In this document: in pieces, positions 52,619 through 62,125 of the stretch
Layout of the letters: the number at the start of each line of letters is the position of its first letter
Position numbering within the stretch: position 1 is the stretch's first letter
Assembly: GCF_007489285.1 (NCBI RefSeq)
Contig: NZ_VLIY01000020.1
Span: 16,435 to 80,434, forward strand
Origin: Skermania sp. ID1734
GTDB lineage: Bacteria > Actinomycetota > Actinomycetes > Mycobacteriales > Mycobacteriaceae
DNA: 64,000 bases
Direction: 5' to 3'
The notes under the pieces: model-generated
Told to the model about the DNA's origin: nothing
Database searches by the model: none
What the model saw: the letters and a program-made list of their open reading frames with translations, nothing else
Made by a program: the position numbers and the translations under genes

Positions 52619-53356
52619 ATGGCGAAGGACAACGCTCGACGCGCATCACGGCGGCTCGACAGCGGCTGGGCGGCGCACCGCCACCGGGACGTGTCCGGTG
52701 GGTGGCTGCGCCCAACGGTTTTCGGCGCGGTCGACGGGCTGGTCACCAATGCCTCGTTGATCGCGGGCGTCGGTGGTGGCGGTGTTGCCGCGCACACCAT
52801 CGTGTTGACCGGCCTGGCCGGTTTGGTTGCCGGCGCATTTTCGATGGGCACCGGCGAATACGTGTCGGTGTCCAATCAGAACGAACTGGTTCAGTCGGAG
52901 GTGGAGATCGAACGCGAGATGCACGCGCGGTTCCCGCAACAGGAGCAACGGGAGCTGGCCGAGCGATTCGCCTCCTATGGCGCAGACGTCGATACGGCAC
53001 AGCGTATGGCGGCCGCGGTGTCCTCGGACAGCGATCTGGCGCTGTGGCTGCACGCGCGCGACGAACTCGGTGTGGACCCCGACGACCTGCCGTCGCCGGT
53101 TCTTGCCGGGGCCGCCTCGTTGACAGCCTTTTCGGTGGGCGCCGTGTGGCCGTTGCTGCCCTACCTGTGCGGCTTCGCGTCCTTGCCGGCGTCGCTGGTG
53201 CTGACCGCAATCGCGCTCGTCACGGGCGGGGTCGGGGTGGGAGCGCTGACCGCCCGCCCGCTGCTGCGCGCCGGGTTGCGGCAACTGGTGCTTGGCGCCG
53301 TGGCGGTGATCGTGACGTTCGCTGTCGGTCACCTCATCGGCGCGTCGACGGTCTGA
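52619..53356 (+). CDS. VIT1/CCC1-family transporter
   Basis: A 245-residue membrane protein of the vacuolar iron transporter-like family, which move Fe2+/Mn2+. Features are RPTVFGAVDGLVTNASLIAG in helix 1, GLVAGAFSMGTGEYVSVSNQ in helix 2, then a charged cytoplasmic metal-binding insert (QSEVEIEREMHARFP) and three C-terminal helices. The ATG at 52619 lies at a good distance from GAGAGGG; a GTG at 52613 is an alternative. Confidence 0.9.
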   Translation: MAKDNARRASRRLDSGWAAHRHRDVSGGWLRPTVFGAVDGLVTNASLIAGVGGGGVAAHTIVLTGLAGLVAGAFSMGTGEYVSVSNQNELVQSEVEIEREMHARFPQQEQRELAERFASYGADVDTAQRMAAAVSSDSDLALWLHARDELGVDPDDLPSPVLAGAASLTAFSVGAVWPLLPYLCGFASLPASLVLTAIALVTGGVGVGALTARPLLRAGLRQLVLGAVAVIVTFAVGHLIGASTV

Positions 53357-53474
53357 AGCGAGGCAGTCGCATGAGTGTGCGGACGTATGCTCGGGAAATG
53401 AGGTCTCCCGACGCTGCGAAACGTGCGGCGACCATGCCTGGCCTCCTCGCTTCGCTGGTTATGGGGACTGCGCC

Positions 53475-54398
53475 ATGACCGTAGGCCTGCAGCACGATGC
53501 CCTGATCTACGAATCGGACGCCGAATTCGTCGACGCCCTCGCCCCCTTCGTCCGCGAGGGCCTCGAGCGGGGGGAGCAGGTGCTGGCGGTGACGACGCCC
53601 GCGAACCAAGCCAACCTCGCGCGATCGTTGGGATCTCGGGCGGATGATGTTCGGTTCATCGATTCGCAGCAGTGGTATCAGACGCCGGCGCGCACCATCG
53701 CTGCCTATCACTCGGCGATCAACGACGGGCTGAAGTCCGGCGCGAACCGACTGCGGGTGATCGGCGAAGTCGACTTCGGCACCACCGAGATAGAACACGC
53801 CGAGTGGACGCGGTACGAGTCCGTGCTCAATGTCGCATTCGGTCCGCGCCCGGCCTGGATTGTCTGTCCATATGACGTCCGCCGACTGCCGGACAGGATC
53901 ATCGATGATGCTCGCCGCACACATCCGCACGCGATCGCCGGCGGCGAACGGCTCCCCGTCGAGCAGTTCACCGACCCCGCACACTTCGCCGGGGCGTTGC
54001 CGCTGCCCACGCCCGACCGGCTGCTGGGCCAGGTGGAACATGACGGGCGATTGCGGACAGTCCTACAACTTGTCGAACACACCTGCGGGCAAGTCGGCTT
54101 GACCGGTGAGCAGGTGACCGATCTCAACCTGGCCGTTGGCGAATTAGCGACCAACGCGATGGAGCACGGTGTGCCCCCGGTGCAGGTCCGCGCCTTCTCC
54201 GGCAAGGATTCGCTGGTGTACGAGATATCGGACGCGGGAGAGGGTCCCACCGATCCCTGGGTGGGTTTCGTACCGCCGCAACCGAATCAGATACGGGGCC
54301 GCGGGCTGTGGCTGGCGCGCCAGCTGGCGGATCGGGTGGAGATCGCCTCGACTCCGCGTGGCACGTCCGCCCGGGTCGAGGTGCGGCTGCCGCGCTGA
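53475..54398 (+). CDS. MEDS domain / anti-sigma factor-like ATPase fusion
   Basis: A 307-residue two-domain signalling protein. Residues ~1-170 are a MEDS (DcmR-type sensory) domain: HDALIYESDAEFVDALAPFV and VIGEVDFGTTEIEHAEWTRY. Residues ~195-307 are an RsbW-like HATPase with LAVGELATNAMEHG (N-box), YEISDAGEGP (G1) and GRGLWLARQLADRVEI (G2). Such proteins switch sigma factors by phosphorylating or binding antagonists. No partner sigma factor is encoded nearby. Confidence 0.87.
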   Translation: MTVGLQHDALIYESDAEFVDALAPFVREGLERGEQVLAVTTPANQANLARSLGSRADDVRFIDSQQWYQTPARTIAAYHSAINDGLKSGANRLRVIGEVDFGTTEIEHAEWTRYESVLNVAFGPRPAWIVCPYDVRRLPDRIIDDARRTHPHAIAGGERLPVEQFTDPAHFAGALPLPTPDRLLGQVEHDGRLRTVLQLVEHTCGQVGLTGEQVTDLNLAVGELATNAMEHGVPPVQVRAFSGKDSLVYEISDAGEGPTDPWVGFVPPQPNQIRGRGLWLARQLADRVEIASTPRGTSARVEVRLPR

Positions 54399-54506
54399 GT
54401 GGCCTGTCATCCCACGCGGATATGCTCGGTCGGCAAGGGCGAAGGCTGCTGTGACGGGCCACGCTCGACGACCGCAGTGTTTGGCGTGGGGAAGGAATGC
54501 AATCGC

Positions 54507-55523
54507 ATGAGCCCAGATCCGCAGGCGAAGGCCGCGCAGTTGCTCGACGCGCTCGTCGCCTATGTCGTGGCCGATGCGACCGAGCGATTCGACGAGGTTG
54601 TCGTCCGCGAAGTCGACCTCGTCCTGGCCGCAGCAGACACGCTGAAGCTGGGCGCTGTGGTTTCCCCGCAGGATGTGCAGGCTGCGGCCCGAATCGGGAT
54701 CGATCGCGTCGGCGGCAGTTCGGTGGTGTCCGAACTCGTGGCGCCGTTTGCCGACACGTTCTACAACCTCGACGCGGCGTCCGATTACCAGCTCGGTGAG
54801 GTAATCGACCGGGATCAGATCCAGGCGCTCACCGCGGCGATCCTGCGGATGACGACGGCCCAGGAGCGCTTATTCGACAAGTTGATGTTGAGTCCGCTCG
54901 TGGCCCAGCTTGCCTCGCGGTTCGTCGGCAAGATCGTCGCGGACTTCGTCGCCGGCAACCGCAAGCGTGCCGAGCGGGTACCGGGCGTCTCGTCGTTGTT
55001 CTCGGTCGGTGACAAGGTCGCCTCGACTGCCGCGAAGGTCGGCAAGGGACAGCTCGACGCCATCTCGGGTAAGAGCGCCGAGTACACGCTGAAGCAGACC
55101 GAAAACGCCATCTCCGACCTCATCGAGAATGCGCCCGTAGAGGAGACGGTCCTGCAGGTCTGGGATCTACACGCCGACGAGCCCGTGTCCGAGCTGCGCA
55201 AGTACCTGTCCGAGGAAGAAAACCGCGAACTGACCGGCATCGGCTACGACCTGGTGATGTCGACGCGGAACAAGGATTACATCCTGGCGCTCGTCGACGC
55301 CTGGGTGGAGACGTTCTTCGCCCGCTTCGGTGAGACGTCGTTGCGGGAGCTCCTCGAGCAATTGGGCATTGGTCGCGAGCAACTGCTCGATGAGGCTCGG
55401 CGGTTTGCCCCGCCGGTTATTGACGCGCTCGTTGCCGACGGCGTTCTCGCCGATCAGATCCGTCAGCGCTTCGAGCCGTTCTTCGCGTCCGAGGCGGCGC
55501 TGACGGTACTCGGTGCTGAATAG
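54507..55523 (+). CDS. Conserved hypothetical protein, all-helical
   Basis: A 338-residue soluble, mostly helical acidic protein without a recognised domain. Segments such as SPLVAQLASRFVGKIVADFV and LRKYLSEEENRELTGIGYDL appear structured; there is no signal peptide or membrane helix. The ATG at 54507 lies downstream of GGGGAAGGA. Similar proteins are, from memory, common in mycobacterial genomes without assigned function. It is in the same direction as the MEDS kinase but separated by 108 bp. Confidence 0.7.
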   Translation: MSPDPQAKAAQLLDALVAYVVADATERFDEVVVREVDLVLAAADTLKLGAVVSPQDVQAAARIGIDRVGGSSVVSELVAPFADTFYNLDAASDYQLGEVIDRDQIQALTAAILRMTTAQERLFDKLMLSPLVAQLASRFVGKIVADFVAGNRKRAERVPGVSSLFSVGDKVASTAAKVGKGQLDAISGKSAEYTLKQTENAISDLIENAPVEETVLQVWDLHADEPVSELRKYLSEEENRELTGIGYDLVMSTRNKDYILALVDAWVETFFARFGETSLRELLEQLGIGREQLLDEARRFAPPVIDALVADGVLADQIRQRFEPFFASEAALTVLGAE

Positions 55524-55570
55524 GGAGTGACGCTGCTCACGTGAGTTGGTCGCGGGAATCTCAGTGCTGT

Positions 55571-55600
55571 CTACTTAGTTAGCAATAAGCAACTAAGTAG
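55571..55600. promoter_or_regulatory. Palindromic MarR-type operator upstream of the MFS-marR operon
   Basis: CTACTTAGTT (55571-55580) and AACTAAGTAG (55591-55600) are perfect 10-bp inverted arms around AGCAATAAGC. This is the usual size and AT-rich character of MarR operators. It lies 25 bp before the MFS start, and the MarR gene is second in the operon, so feedback control is expected. Confidence 0.7.
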
Positions 55601-55624
55601 GGCTTGGCTGATGGGGTGTACCGC

Positions 55625-57448
55625 GTGAGTAGTTCCGATAACACCGATCTCGATGTGGGTGACGTCGCAACCATCCGGCGCCGGATCCGGGTCGATCGCG
55701 ACCATCCGCACTACAAGTGGATCGCGCTGACCAACACGACGCTCGGCATTCTGTTGGTCACCATCAACTCCTCGATCGTCATCATCTCGCTGCCGGCGAT
55801 TTTCCGGGGCATCCACCTCGACCCGCTCTCGCCGGGAAACGTCAGCTATCTGCTATGGATGCTGATGGGCTTCTTGCTCACGTCGGCCGTCCTGGTGGTC
55901 ATGTTCGGCCGCCTCGGCGACATGTTCGGCCGAGTCAAGGTCTACAACCAGGGCTTCACCGTCTTTACCGTCTCTGCCATCGCACTATCGTTCGACCCGT
56001 TCGACGGCGGTGGTGGCGCGCTGTGGTTGATCGGCTGGCGTGTGGTCCAAGGCGTCGGCGGTGCCATGCTGATGGCGAACTCCTCGGCAATCCTCACCGA
56101 CGCGTTCCCGACGAACCAGCGCGGAATGGCGTTGGGCATCAACCAGGTCGCTGCGGTCGGCGGGTCGTTCCTGGGCCTCATCATCGGCGGCGTACTCGCC
56201 GACTGGGACTGGCGCGCGGTGTTCTGGGTGAGCGTGCCCGTGGGCCTGCTCGGCACGGTATGGGGCTACAAGTCACTGCACGAACTCGGCGAACGCAATC
56301 CCGGGAAGCTCGACTTTGCCGGAACCGCGCTATTCGCTGTCGGTTTGACCGCGTTGCTGGCCGCCATCACCTACGGCATCCAGCCCTACGGCGATTCCTC
56401 GACCGGGTGGATGAACCCCTGGGTGCTCGCCGGTGTCATCGGCGGGGTGGCCATGCTCGTCGTGTTCTGCATCGTCGAGACCAAGGTCGCCGAGCCGATG
56501 TTCCATCTGGGCCTGTTCCGGATTCGGGCGTTCGGCCTGAGCAACTTCGCCGGGCTGATGGCCTCGGTGGGTCGCGGCGGCCTGCAGTTCATGCTGATCA
56601 TCTGGCTGCAAGGCATCTGGCTGCCGCTCCACGGCTTCAGCTACGAGTCCACGCCGCTGTGGGCAGGCATCTACCTCCTGCCGTTGACCGTCGGCTTCCT
56701 TGCCGCCGGCCCGCTGTCTGGATGGTTATCGGATCGCTTCGGCGCGCGCCCATTTGCGACCGGCGGATTGATCCTGGTCGGCGTCACGTTCTTACTTCTG
56801 CTGCTGATTCCGGTGGACTTCAACTACGGCCTGTTCGCGTTGATCGTGTTCCTCAACGGCGTCGGCTCGGGGCTGTTCTCCTCGCCGAACACTGCGGCGA
56901 TCATGTCGAGCGTTCCCGCCGACCAGCGCGGCGTCGCCTCCGGGATGCGCGGCACGCTGTTCAACGGTGGTACCGCGTTGTCGATCGGCATCTTCTTCTC
57001 GCTCATGATCGTCGGCCTGTCCAACACGCTGCCCGGTGCCATGAGCAGCGGGCTGCAGAGTCAGGGCGTATCGGCTGGAGTGGCACACTCGGTCGCTGGC
57101 CTGCCGCCGGTGGGCAGTCTGTTCGCGGCATTCCTCGGCTTCAACCCGATGCAGGAGCTGCTGGCACCGAGCGGCGAGCTGACCCGGGCCGGCGTCAACC
57201 ACGACGTCCTCACCGGTCAGAGCTTCTTCCCGCACCTGATCTCCGGGCCGTTCCACTCGGGATTGATCGTCGTGTTCGTCGCGGCCGCGGTCATGATGTT
57301 CCTCGGCGCGGCGGCCTCATGGCTGGCCGGTGGCCGATATGTGCACGACGAGCAGGTCGAACTCGCCGAAGCGTCACGCGAGGGGCTCCTATCCGACAGT
57401 GGTATTGAGGAAGAGGTGGGAAAAGAAGCCGTGCGCGTGAGGGTGTGA
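55625..57448 (+). CDS. MFS efflux transporter, DHA2 (14-helix) family
   Basis: A 607-residue drug:proton antiporter-type protein. Motif A is seen in MFGRLGDMFGRVKVYNQGF and motif C-like glycine-rich sequence in MALGINQVAAVGGSFLGLII; about 14 helices are predicted. Near the N-terminus TINSSIVIISLPAIF is the typical first-helix motif of this family. GTG start at 55625 is chosen. It is followed 12 bp later by a MarR gene and preceded by a palindromic operator, the classic layout of an inducible efflux pump. Confidence 0.9.
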   Translation: MSSSDNTDLDVGDVATIRRRIRVDRDHPHYKWIALTNTTLGILLVTINSSIVIISLPAIFRGIHLDPLSPGNVSYLLWMLMGFLLTSAVLVVMFGRLGDMFGRVKVYNQGFTVFTVSAIALSFDPFDGGGGALWLIGWRVVQGVGGAMLMANSSAILTDAFPTNQRGMALGINQVAAVGGSFLGLIIGGVLADWDWRAVFWVSVPVGLLGTVWGYKSLHELGERNPGKLDFAGTALFAVGLTALLAAITYGIQPYGDSSTGWMNPWVLAGVIGGVAMLVVFCIVETKVAEPMFHLGLFRIRAFGLSNFAGLMASVGRGGLQFMLIIWLQGIWLPLHGFSYESTPLWAGIYLLPLTVGFLAAGPLSGWLSDRFGARPFATGGLILVGVTFLLLLLIPVDFNYGLFALIVFLNGVGSGLFSSPNTAAIMSSVPADQRGVASGMRGTLFNGGTALSIGIFFSLMIVGLSNTLPGAMSSGLQSQGVSAGVAHSVAGLPPVGSLFAAFLGFNPMQELLAPSGELTRAGVNHDVLTGQSFFPHLISGPFHSGLIVVFVAAAVMMFLGAAASWLAGGRYVHDEQVELAEASREGLLSDSGIEEEVGKEAVRVRV

Positions 57449-57460
57449 CTGGTCGAGACG

Positions 57461-57898
57461 ATGGATGAGCAACTGCTGTCGGAAGCATCCGATGCCTACC
57501 TGGCGATCGCCCGGATTGCTCGCTCCATCCGGCGCTCCGGAGACACCGGCGCGCTCACACCCGCCACGGCCGCCGCGCTCGCAACGCTCACCCGCATCGG
57601 CCCAGCGCGAATGAGCGATCTGGCTGCGGCCGAAAGGGTTTCGCTGCCGACGATGTCGCGCATCATCGCCGCCCTGGAACGGACGGAGTTCATCACCCGT
57701 TCGGAGGATCCGGATGACCGGCGTGCCAGCCTGCTCGCGGCGACCCCCGCCGGGATCGAGCTGATTTCGGGGCTGACGTCCGCTCGGATTCAGCGCTTTG
57801 CTGCGGCCCTGAATCGGCTGTCGGACGCGGACCGCCGTGCGCTCACTTCCGCCCTGACGTCGTTGGATCGTGAATTGGCCGCCCAGACGCATACTTGA
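57461..57898 (+). CDS. MarR family transcriptional regulator
   Basis: A 145-residue winged-helix repressor: RMSDLAAAERVSLPTMSRII is the recognition helix region and RSEDPDDRRASLLAATPAG the wing with its DxRR signature. It most likely represses the preceding MFS gene and itself through the palindrome at 55571-55600. The next gene (AraC) begins 5 bp after its stop. Confidence 0.92.
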   Translation: MDEQLLSEASDAYLAIARIARSIRRSGDTGALTPATAAALATLTRIGPARMSDLAAAERVSLPTMSRIIAALERTEFITRSEDPDDRRASLLAATPAGIELISGLTSARIQRFAAALNRLSDADRRALTSALTSLDRELAAQTHT

Positions 57899-57902
57899 TC
57901 GT

Positions 57903-58772
57903 GTGAGCACCCACCAACCACCGGCGCGAGAGTTCGTCCGAACCTCGCTGGCGGTGCCGGGTGTCTCGGCCGTGTACGGGTATCTGTCCGACGGGCTTAC
58001 GCCCGGTCTGCACCGCGGGTTACCGTCGCGGTATCTGACGTTCATCATCAGCCTCGAGGAGCCGATCACCTCGGCCGACGGCCCACAGGCCTGGGCGCAG
58101 GGCCGGCTGACCCGTAACGAGGTGCTGATCGGCGGTATGCATACTCGCCCTGCGTACGTGCTGCAGCCGAAGCGTCAGGTGGGCATTCAGCTTGCGGTTC
58201 ATCCGCTCGCCGCTCGTCGGCTGTTCGGACTGCCGGCGGGTGCGCTGACCGCGTTGACTCACGAAGGCGACGACGTTCTCGGTCGTGAGGTCGCGATCCT
58301 GCGCGATCGGTTGCACGACCTGCCGACCTGGGAAGAGCGGTTCGGCGCGGTCGAACAGTTCCTGTGGCGCCGCGCTATGCGTGCGGAAGACCATCCCGGC
58401 CCGCGGCGCGAGGTTGCCGCGGCGTGGCATTGGCTTGCCAGTACCGGCGGCAATGGCTCGGTGGAGGAACTCGCCCGCCACACGTCGATGAGCTCGCGAC
58501 AGCTCGGTACGCTCATCGGCCGCGAGATCGGCGTCGGGCCGAAGATGCTTGGCCGGCTCATGCGTTTCGACCGTGCGCTGGCCGGCCTCGGAGCGGAAAT
58601 CCGCAATGGCCGCACGCCGAATCTCGCCGATCTTGCCCAGGACTGCGGCTACTACGACCACTCCCACCTGGTGCGCGACTTCCAGCGCTTCACCGAAGCG
58701 TCACCCACCCAGTTCGTCGCCGAAGAACTCCGAAATATCCAAGCCGGCGGCCACCAGCCGGTCACAGACTAG
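57903..58772 (+). CDS. AraC family transcriptional regulator
   Basis: A 289-residue regulator with an N-terminal sensor domain (SRYLTFIISLEEPIT, VGIQLAVHPLAARRLFGLPA). The C-terminal double helix-turn-helix reads SVEELARHTSMSSRQLGTLI and LADLAQDCGYYDHSHLVRDF. GTG start at 57903. It is followed 4 bp later by a VOC-domain protein, a pairing often seen for AraC regulators of this type, which suggests the two act together. Confidence 0.9.
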   Translation: MSTHQPPAREFVRTSLAVPGVSAVYGYLSDGLTPGLHRGLPSRYLTFIISLEEPITSADGPQAWAQGRLTRNEVLIGGMHTRPAYVLQPKRQVGIQLAVHPLAARRLFGLPAGALTALTHEGDDVLGREVAILRDRLHDLPTWEERFGAVEQFLWRRAMRAEDHPGPRREVAAAWHWLASTGGNGSVEELARHTSMSSRQLGTLIGREIGVGPKMLGRLMRFDRALAGLGAEIRNGRTPNLADLAQDCGYYDHSHLVRDFQRFTEASPTQFVAEELRNIQAGGHQPVTD

Positions 58773-58776
58773 GACC

Positions 58777-59208
58777 ATGACTACCGCTGAGAACCCCACC
58801 GATACCCGCACCCTGCCCGCGCCGACGGTCTGGCCGGGCCTGCAGGCCCACGACGCCCGCGCGTTGATCGACTGGCTGGTCAACACGCTCGGCTTCGAGG
58901 AGACCGCTGTTTACGAAGACGAAAACGGCAAAATTGCGCACGCCCAACTCGATTGGCCAGAGGGTGGCGGCATCATGCTGGGTGACCACAAGCCCGGCGG
59001 CCAGTGGTGTCGCGAGCCGGGAACCTCCGGCGCCTACGTCGTCACCGACCATGTCGACGACCTCTACGAGCGGGTGGTGGCCACCGGAGCAAACATCGTC
59101 CGTCCGTTGGCGGACCAGGATTACGGCAACCGCGAGTTCGCCGTGGCCGATCCGGAAGGCAACCTGTGGAGCTTCGGGCCCTATCGCGGGGAGCCGCGTA
59201 AGCGCTGA
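58777..59208 (+). CDS. VOC (glyoxalase/bleomycin resistance) family protein
   Basis: A 143-residue vicinal-oxygen-chelate protein: LQAHDARALIDWLVNTLGFE at the start, AHAQLDWPEGGGIMLGDHK and FAVADPEGNLWSFGPYRG at the end, which is the usual VOC pattern of paired beta-alpha-beta modules. No specific ligand can be inferred. Co-transcribed with the AraC regulator. It is convergent with the GH43 gene (10 bp apart). Confidence 0.88.
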   Translation: MTTAENPTDTRTLPAPTVWPGLQAHDARALIDWLVNTLGFEETAVYEDENGKIAHAQLDWPEGGGIMLGDHKPGGQWCREPGTSGAYVVTDHVDDLYERVVATGANIVRPLADQDYGNREFAVADPEGNLWSFGPYRGEPRKR

Positions 59209-59218
59209 CCCAGTCGGC

Positions 59219-60580
59219 TTACTGCTTGTTGGCGACGCTCGTCGCCTTCTGCGCCATCAGGGCGCCGAACTGTACCGGCTGATCGGATGACGGTCCGGCA
59301 TACCCGATCAGTTCGTAGGTGCCCGGTGACGCGTTGGAGTCGACGGTGAACGTGATCGGGCGGTCGACGGACTGACCGGGTTGCAGGGCGACGTCCTGCG
59401 GTTGCAACAGCGTGGCTTCCTTCGTGCTGCTCGGCAACGTGTAATTGGCCCACACCTTGCCGGAGTAGGCAGCGTCGGCCGGCGCCGTGATCCGCAGCGC
59501 GGCCTTGACCGTGCCGCCCGACGCCGGTAGCTGCGCATCATCGCTGACTACCGAAACCTTCACGGGTGAAGTGATTTTCGGTACCTCCGGCCCCGTCGAT
59601 GACGGCGAACCGTCGCCGACCTCGGGCCACCCGTCGGCCCAGGTGATGCGGTCGATCATGCCCTCACGACGCTGGGCCCCGCTGGGCAGTTCCAGCCGAG
59701 CCCGCGGGATGGCATGGTAGACAATCCAATCGGTGCCGGCATCGTCGGTGATGATCGAATTGTGGCCGGGCCCAGCCCATTTATCGCTGCCGGCGAGCAC
59801 CAGTGCGCCGCCACCGTTGTTCAGATCGGTGCCCTTGCGATCCACGTACGGGCCGGTGAGCGAGGAGGAGCGTCCCACGAGGACGCGGTATGCGGTGTTC
59901 GCGTCGCGGCAGCAGTTACCGGCGGACACGAACAGGTAGTAGTAGCCGTCGTGAAATTGCACGTAGGGCGCCTCGAAGCGTTTGTCGGCAATCTGCACCG
60001 GCTTACCGGCGGGTGCGTGCCCCGCAGCGTCGAGGGGGATCGCGTAGATGCCGTGAAAGTTGCCCACGATCATGGTTTTCGACGTGCCGTCATCCCAGAC
60101 GAAGGGGTCGATCGTGCCCTCCACCCCGACGTCCTTGGCGCACAACACGGCCTTGCCGAGGTCTGTCCACGGGCCGGTCGGCGCCTGCGCGGTCGCCAGT
60201 CCGATGCACGGGTTGGTGGGATCGCCGAGCGCGTAATACAGCGAGTACTGGCCGTTTTTGTAGTGCGCGTCCGGTGCCCAGCCGACCTTGCCGGCCGGAT
60301 GCCAGCTGGGATGGTTTTTGAAGACGTCGCCGGAGTACTTCCAGCTCTCCAGGTCGTCGGAGGTGAAGATCGACATGTCGTGGGTGCCGTGCCCGTCACC
60401 CCAGTCGTCGCCCGTCGTATACATGTAGAACTTGCCGTCGGCGGCTCGAATCACGCTCGGGTCGGCCGCGACCGGTTGCACGACGGGATTGGCATGCGCG
60501 GGGGCGGCGACCGCCGCGATGGCGCAGACAGTGATGGCTGACAGAACCCATCGTTGCGCTGTTGCACTTCGGGTGCGCAC
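59219..60580 (-). CDS. Secreted glycoside hydrolase family 43 (arabinanase-like)
   Basis: A 453-residue exported protein with signal peptide (RWVLSAITVCAIAAVAAPAH, cleavage near residue 33). The five-bladed GH43 catalytic domain has the acidic triad positions in VAADPSVIRAADGKFY (base Asp), EGTIDPFVWDDG (Asp) and RFEAPYVQFHDGYYYLF (acid Glu). After about residue 315 a beta-sandwich domain follows. Arabinan or arabinogalactan is the likely substrate, perhaps the cell's own wall. GTG at 60580 behind GGAGG is the chosen start. Confidence 0.88.
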   Translation of the reverse strand: MRTRSATAQRWVLSAITVCAIAAVAAPAHANPVVQPVAADPSVIRAADGKFYMYTTGDDWGDGHGTHDMSIFTSDDLESWKYSGDVFKNHPSWHPAGKVGWAPDAHYKNGQYSLYYALGDPTNPCIGLATAQAPTGPWTDLGKAVLCAKDVGVEGTIDPFVWDDGTSKTMIVGNFHGIYAIPLDAAGHAPAGKPVQIADKRFEAPYVQFHDGYYYLFVSAGNCCRDANTAYRVLVGRSSSLTGPYVDRKGTDLNNGGGALVLAGSDKWAGPGHNSIITDDAGTDWIVYHAIPRARLELPSGAQRREGMIDRITWADGWPEVGDGSPSSTGPEVPKITSPVKVSVVSDDAQLPASGGTVKAALRITAPADAAYSGKVWANYTLPSSTKEATLLQPQDVALQPGQSVDRPITFTVDSNASPGTYELIGYAGPSSDQPVQFGALMAQKATSVANKQ

Positions 60581-60809
60581 CGCCACCTCCACGCCCGTTG
60601 AAGAGTCGAGACACGCCGAGTCGGCGTGAATTTCGACCGAATTGTGATCAATGTATAGAGCTGAGGCAAAAGGGGAAGGTGTTGCTATCAAATGGCATCG
60701 GACACGAGACCAAAGCGAGTCCAAATGGTGGCGTGTCGGGCTGGAACAGGCGGTCATATCGTCGCGGACTGCCGACACCGACGCGGCGCAGGGTAGTAGC
60801 GTCGGCGCG

Positions 60810-61673
60810 GTGAGCGCTTTCGAGGATTGGCGAGCGTCTGGGCAATACTTCACTCATCGCGGGCACCGAGTGTTCTGGCGCTCCGGTGGGGTCGGTGGAT
60901 CCGGGACGCTCGTGTGTATCCATGGTTTTCCGACCGCGTCGTGGGATTGGCATGCGGTATGGCCCGCGCTCGAGCAGCAATTTGCGACGGTGATTGCGAT
61001 TGACATGATCGGCTTCGGCTGGTCGGACAAGCCACGCGACTATCAGTACTCGATCCTCGACCAGGCCGACATTCACGAGAATTTCCTTGCCGACCAAGGG
61101 ATTTCGGATTATCACATCCTGGCTCACGACTATGGCGACACCGTCGCGCAAGAACTGGTGGCGCGTGACAACGCGCGTCCGACTGCACGGATCCAGTCGG
61201 TATGTCTGCTGAACGGCGGGTTATTCCCCGAGACGCATCGCGCGTTGTTGGTGCAGAAGTTGTTGCGAACGCCGATCGGCCCGGTGCTGTCGCGGTTGTC
61301 GACGCGCCGCGCGTTCGGTGCAAGTCTCGCCTCGGTGTTCGGACCGGACACGAAGCCGAGCGCCGCGGAACTCGACGAATTCTGGCGGCTTGCGCACTAC
61401 AACGAGGGGAACCGACTCTCGCACAAGCTGATTCGTTACATCGACGAGCGACGTCAGTACCGCGAACGGTGGGTCGGGGCACTGCAGGAGGCCAAGGTTC
61501 CGGTGCGGGTGATCGATGGACTGCTCGATCCGGTGTCCGGCGCGCACATGGTCGCTCGGTATCGCGAGCTCATACCGGACGCCGATGTGGTGGAATTGCC
61601 GCAAATCGGACACTACCCACAGGTGGAGGACCCAGAGGGCACGATTTCGGCGTTTCGGGCGTTTCATACCTGA
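60810..61673 (+). CDS. Alpha/beta hydrolase, haloalkane dehalogenase/MEST-like
   Basis: A 287-residue hydrolase: LVCIHGFPTASWDWHAVWPA (oxyanion), DMIGFGWSDKP, nucleophile Asp107 in LAHDYGDTVAQE, acid in VIDGLLDPVSGAHM and His in GHYPQVEDPE. An Asp nucleophile in HDYG is characteristic of the epoxide hydrolase/dehalogenase-related branch. The substrate is unknown. GTG start at 60810 gives the family's usual beginning. Divergent from the GH43 gene. Confidence 0.87.
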   Translation: MSAFEDWRASGQYFTHRGHRVFWRSGGVGGSGTLVCIHGFPTASWDWHAVWPALEQQFATVIAIDMIGFGWSDKPRDYQYSILDQADIHENFLADQGISDYHILAHDYGDTVAQELVARDNARPTARIQSVCLLNGGLFPETHRALLVQKLLRTPIGPVLSRLSTRRAFGASLASVFGPDTKPSAAELDEFWRLAHYNEGNRLSHKLIRYIDERRQYRERWVGALQEAKVPVRVIDGLLDPVSGAHMVARYRELIPDADVVELPQIGHYPQVEDPEGTISAFRAFHT

Positions 61674-61705
61674 TTGGTGAAACTCGACGAACGACCAGGA
61701 GAATT

Positions 61706-62125
61706 GTGAGCAGCGACGAACAAAGCGTGAGCCGCTGGGCGCAGCAGCTGCGGGCCAAGATCGCCGAGTCGCCGACTCTGAACCTCATTTACCGCATCGC
61801 GATCGCCGTGATTGGTACGGCAGTGCTGGTCGTCGGCATCATCACCGTGCCCTATCCGGGGCCGGGGTGGCTGATTGTCTTTGCCGGGCTTGGCATTCTG
61901 GCGTCCGAATTCGAATGGGCGCATCGTGTACTGCGCTGGGTGCGCGCCCGCTACAACCGCTTCATGGCCTGGTTCGCGGAGCAAAATGTGGTGGTCAAGG
62001 GAATGGGCGTGCTCTTCACCGCCGTCGTGGTGGTGGCGACGCTGTGGGTACTGGGCACGTTCGGATTCATCGGGCGGTTGGCCGGGGTCGATTGGGCGTG
62101 GTTGCAGAGTCCGGTGGGGAGTTAA
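61706..62125 (+). CDS. PGPGW-motif transmembrane protein (TIGR02611-like)
   Basis: A 139-residue protein with three membrane helices. The diagnostic PYPGPGWLIVFAGLGILASE sits between helices 1 and 2, followed by EFEWAHRVLRWVRARYNRF. GTG start follows AGGAG. The function is unknown. It is 32 bp downstream of the hydrolase and probably co-transcribed. Confidence 0.85.
   Translation: MSSDEQSVSRWAQQLRAKIAESPTLNLIYRIAIAVIGTAVLVVGIITVPYPGPGWLIVFAGLGILASEFEWAHRVLRWVRARYNRFMAWFAEQNVVVKGMGVLFTAVVVVATLWVLGTFGFIGRLAGVDWAWLQSPVGS

Noticed and set aside
55717..57408. Long plus-strand frame in another phase of the MFS gene
   Set aside because: Arg/Pro-rich shadow translation; the MFS frame has clear transmembrane helices and motifs.
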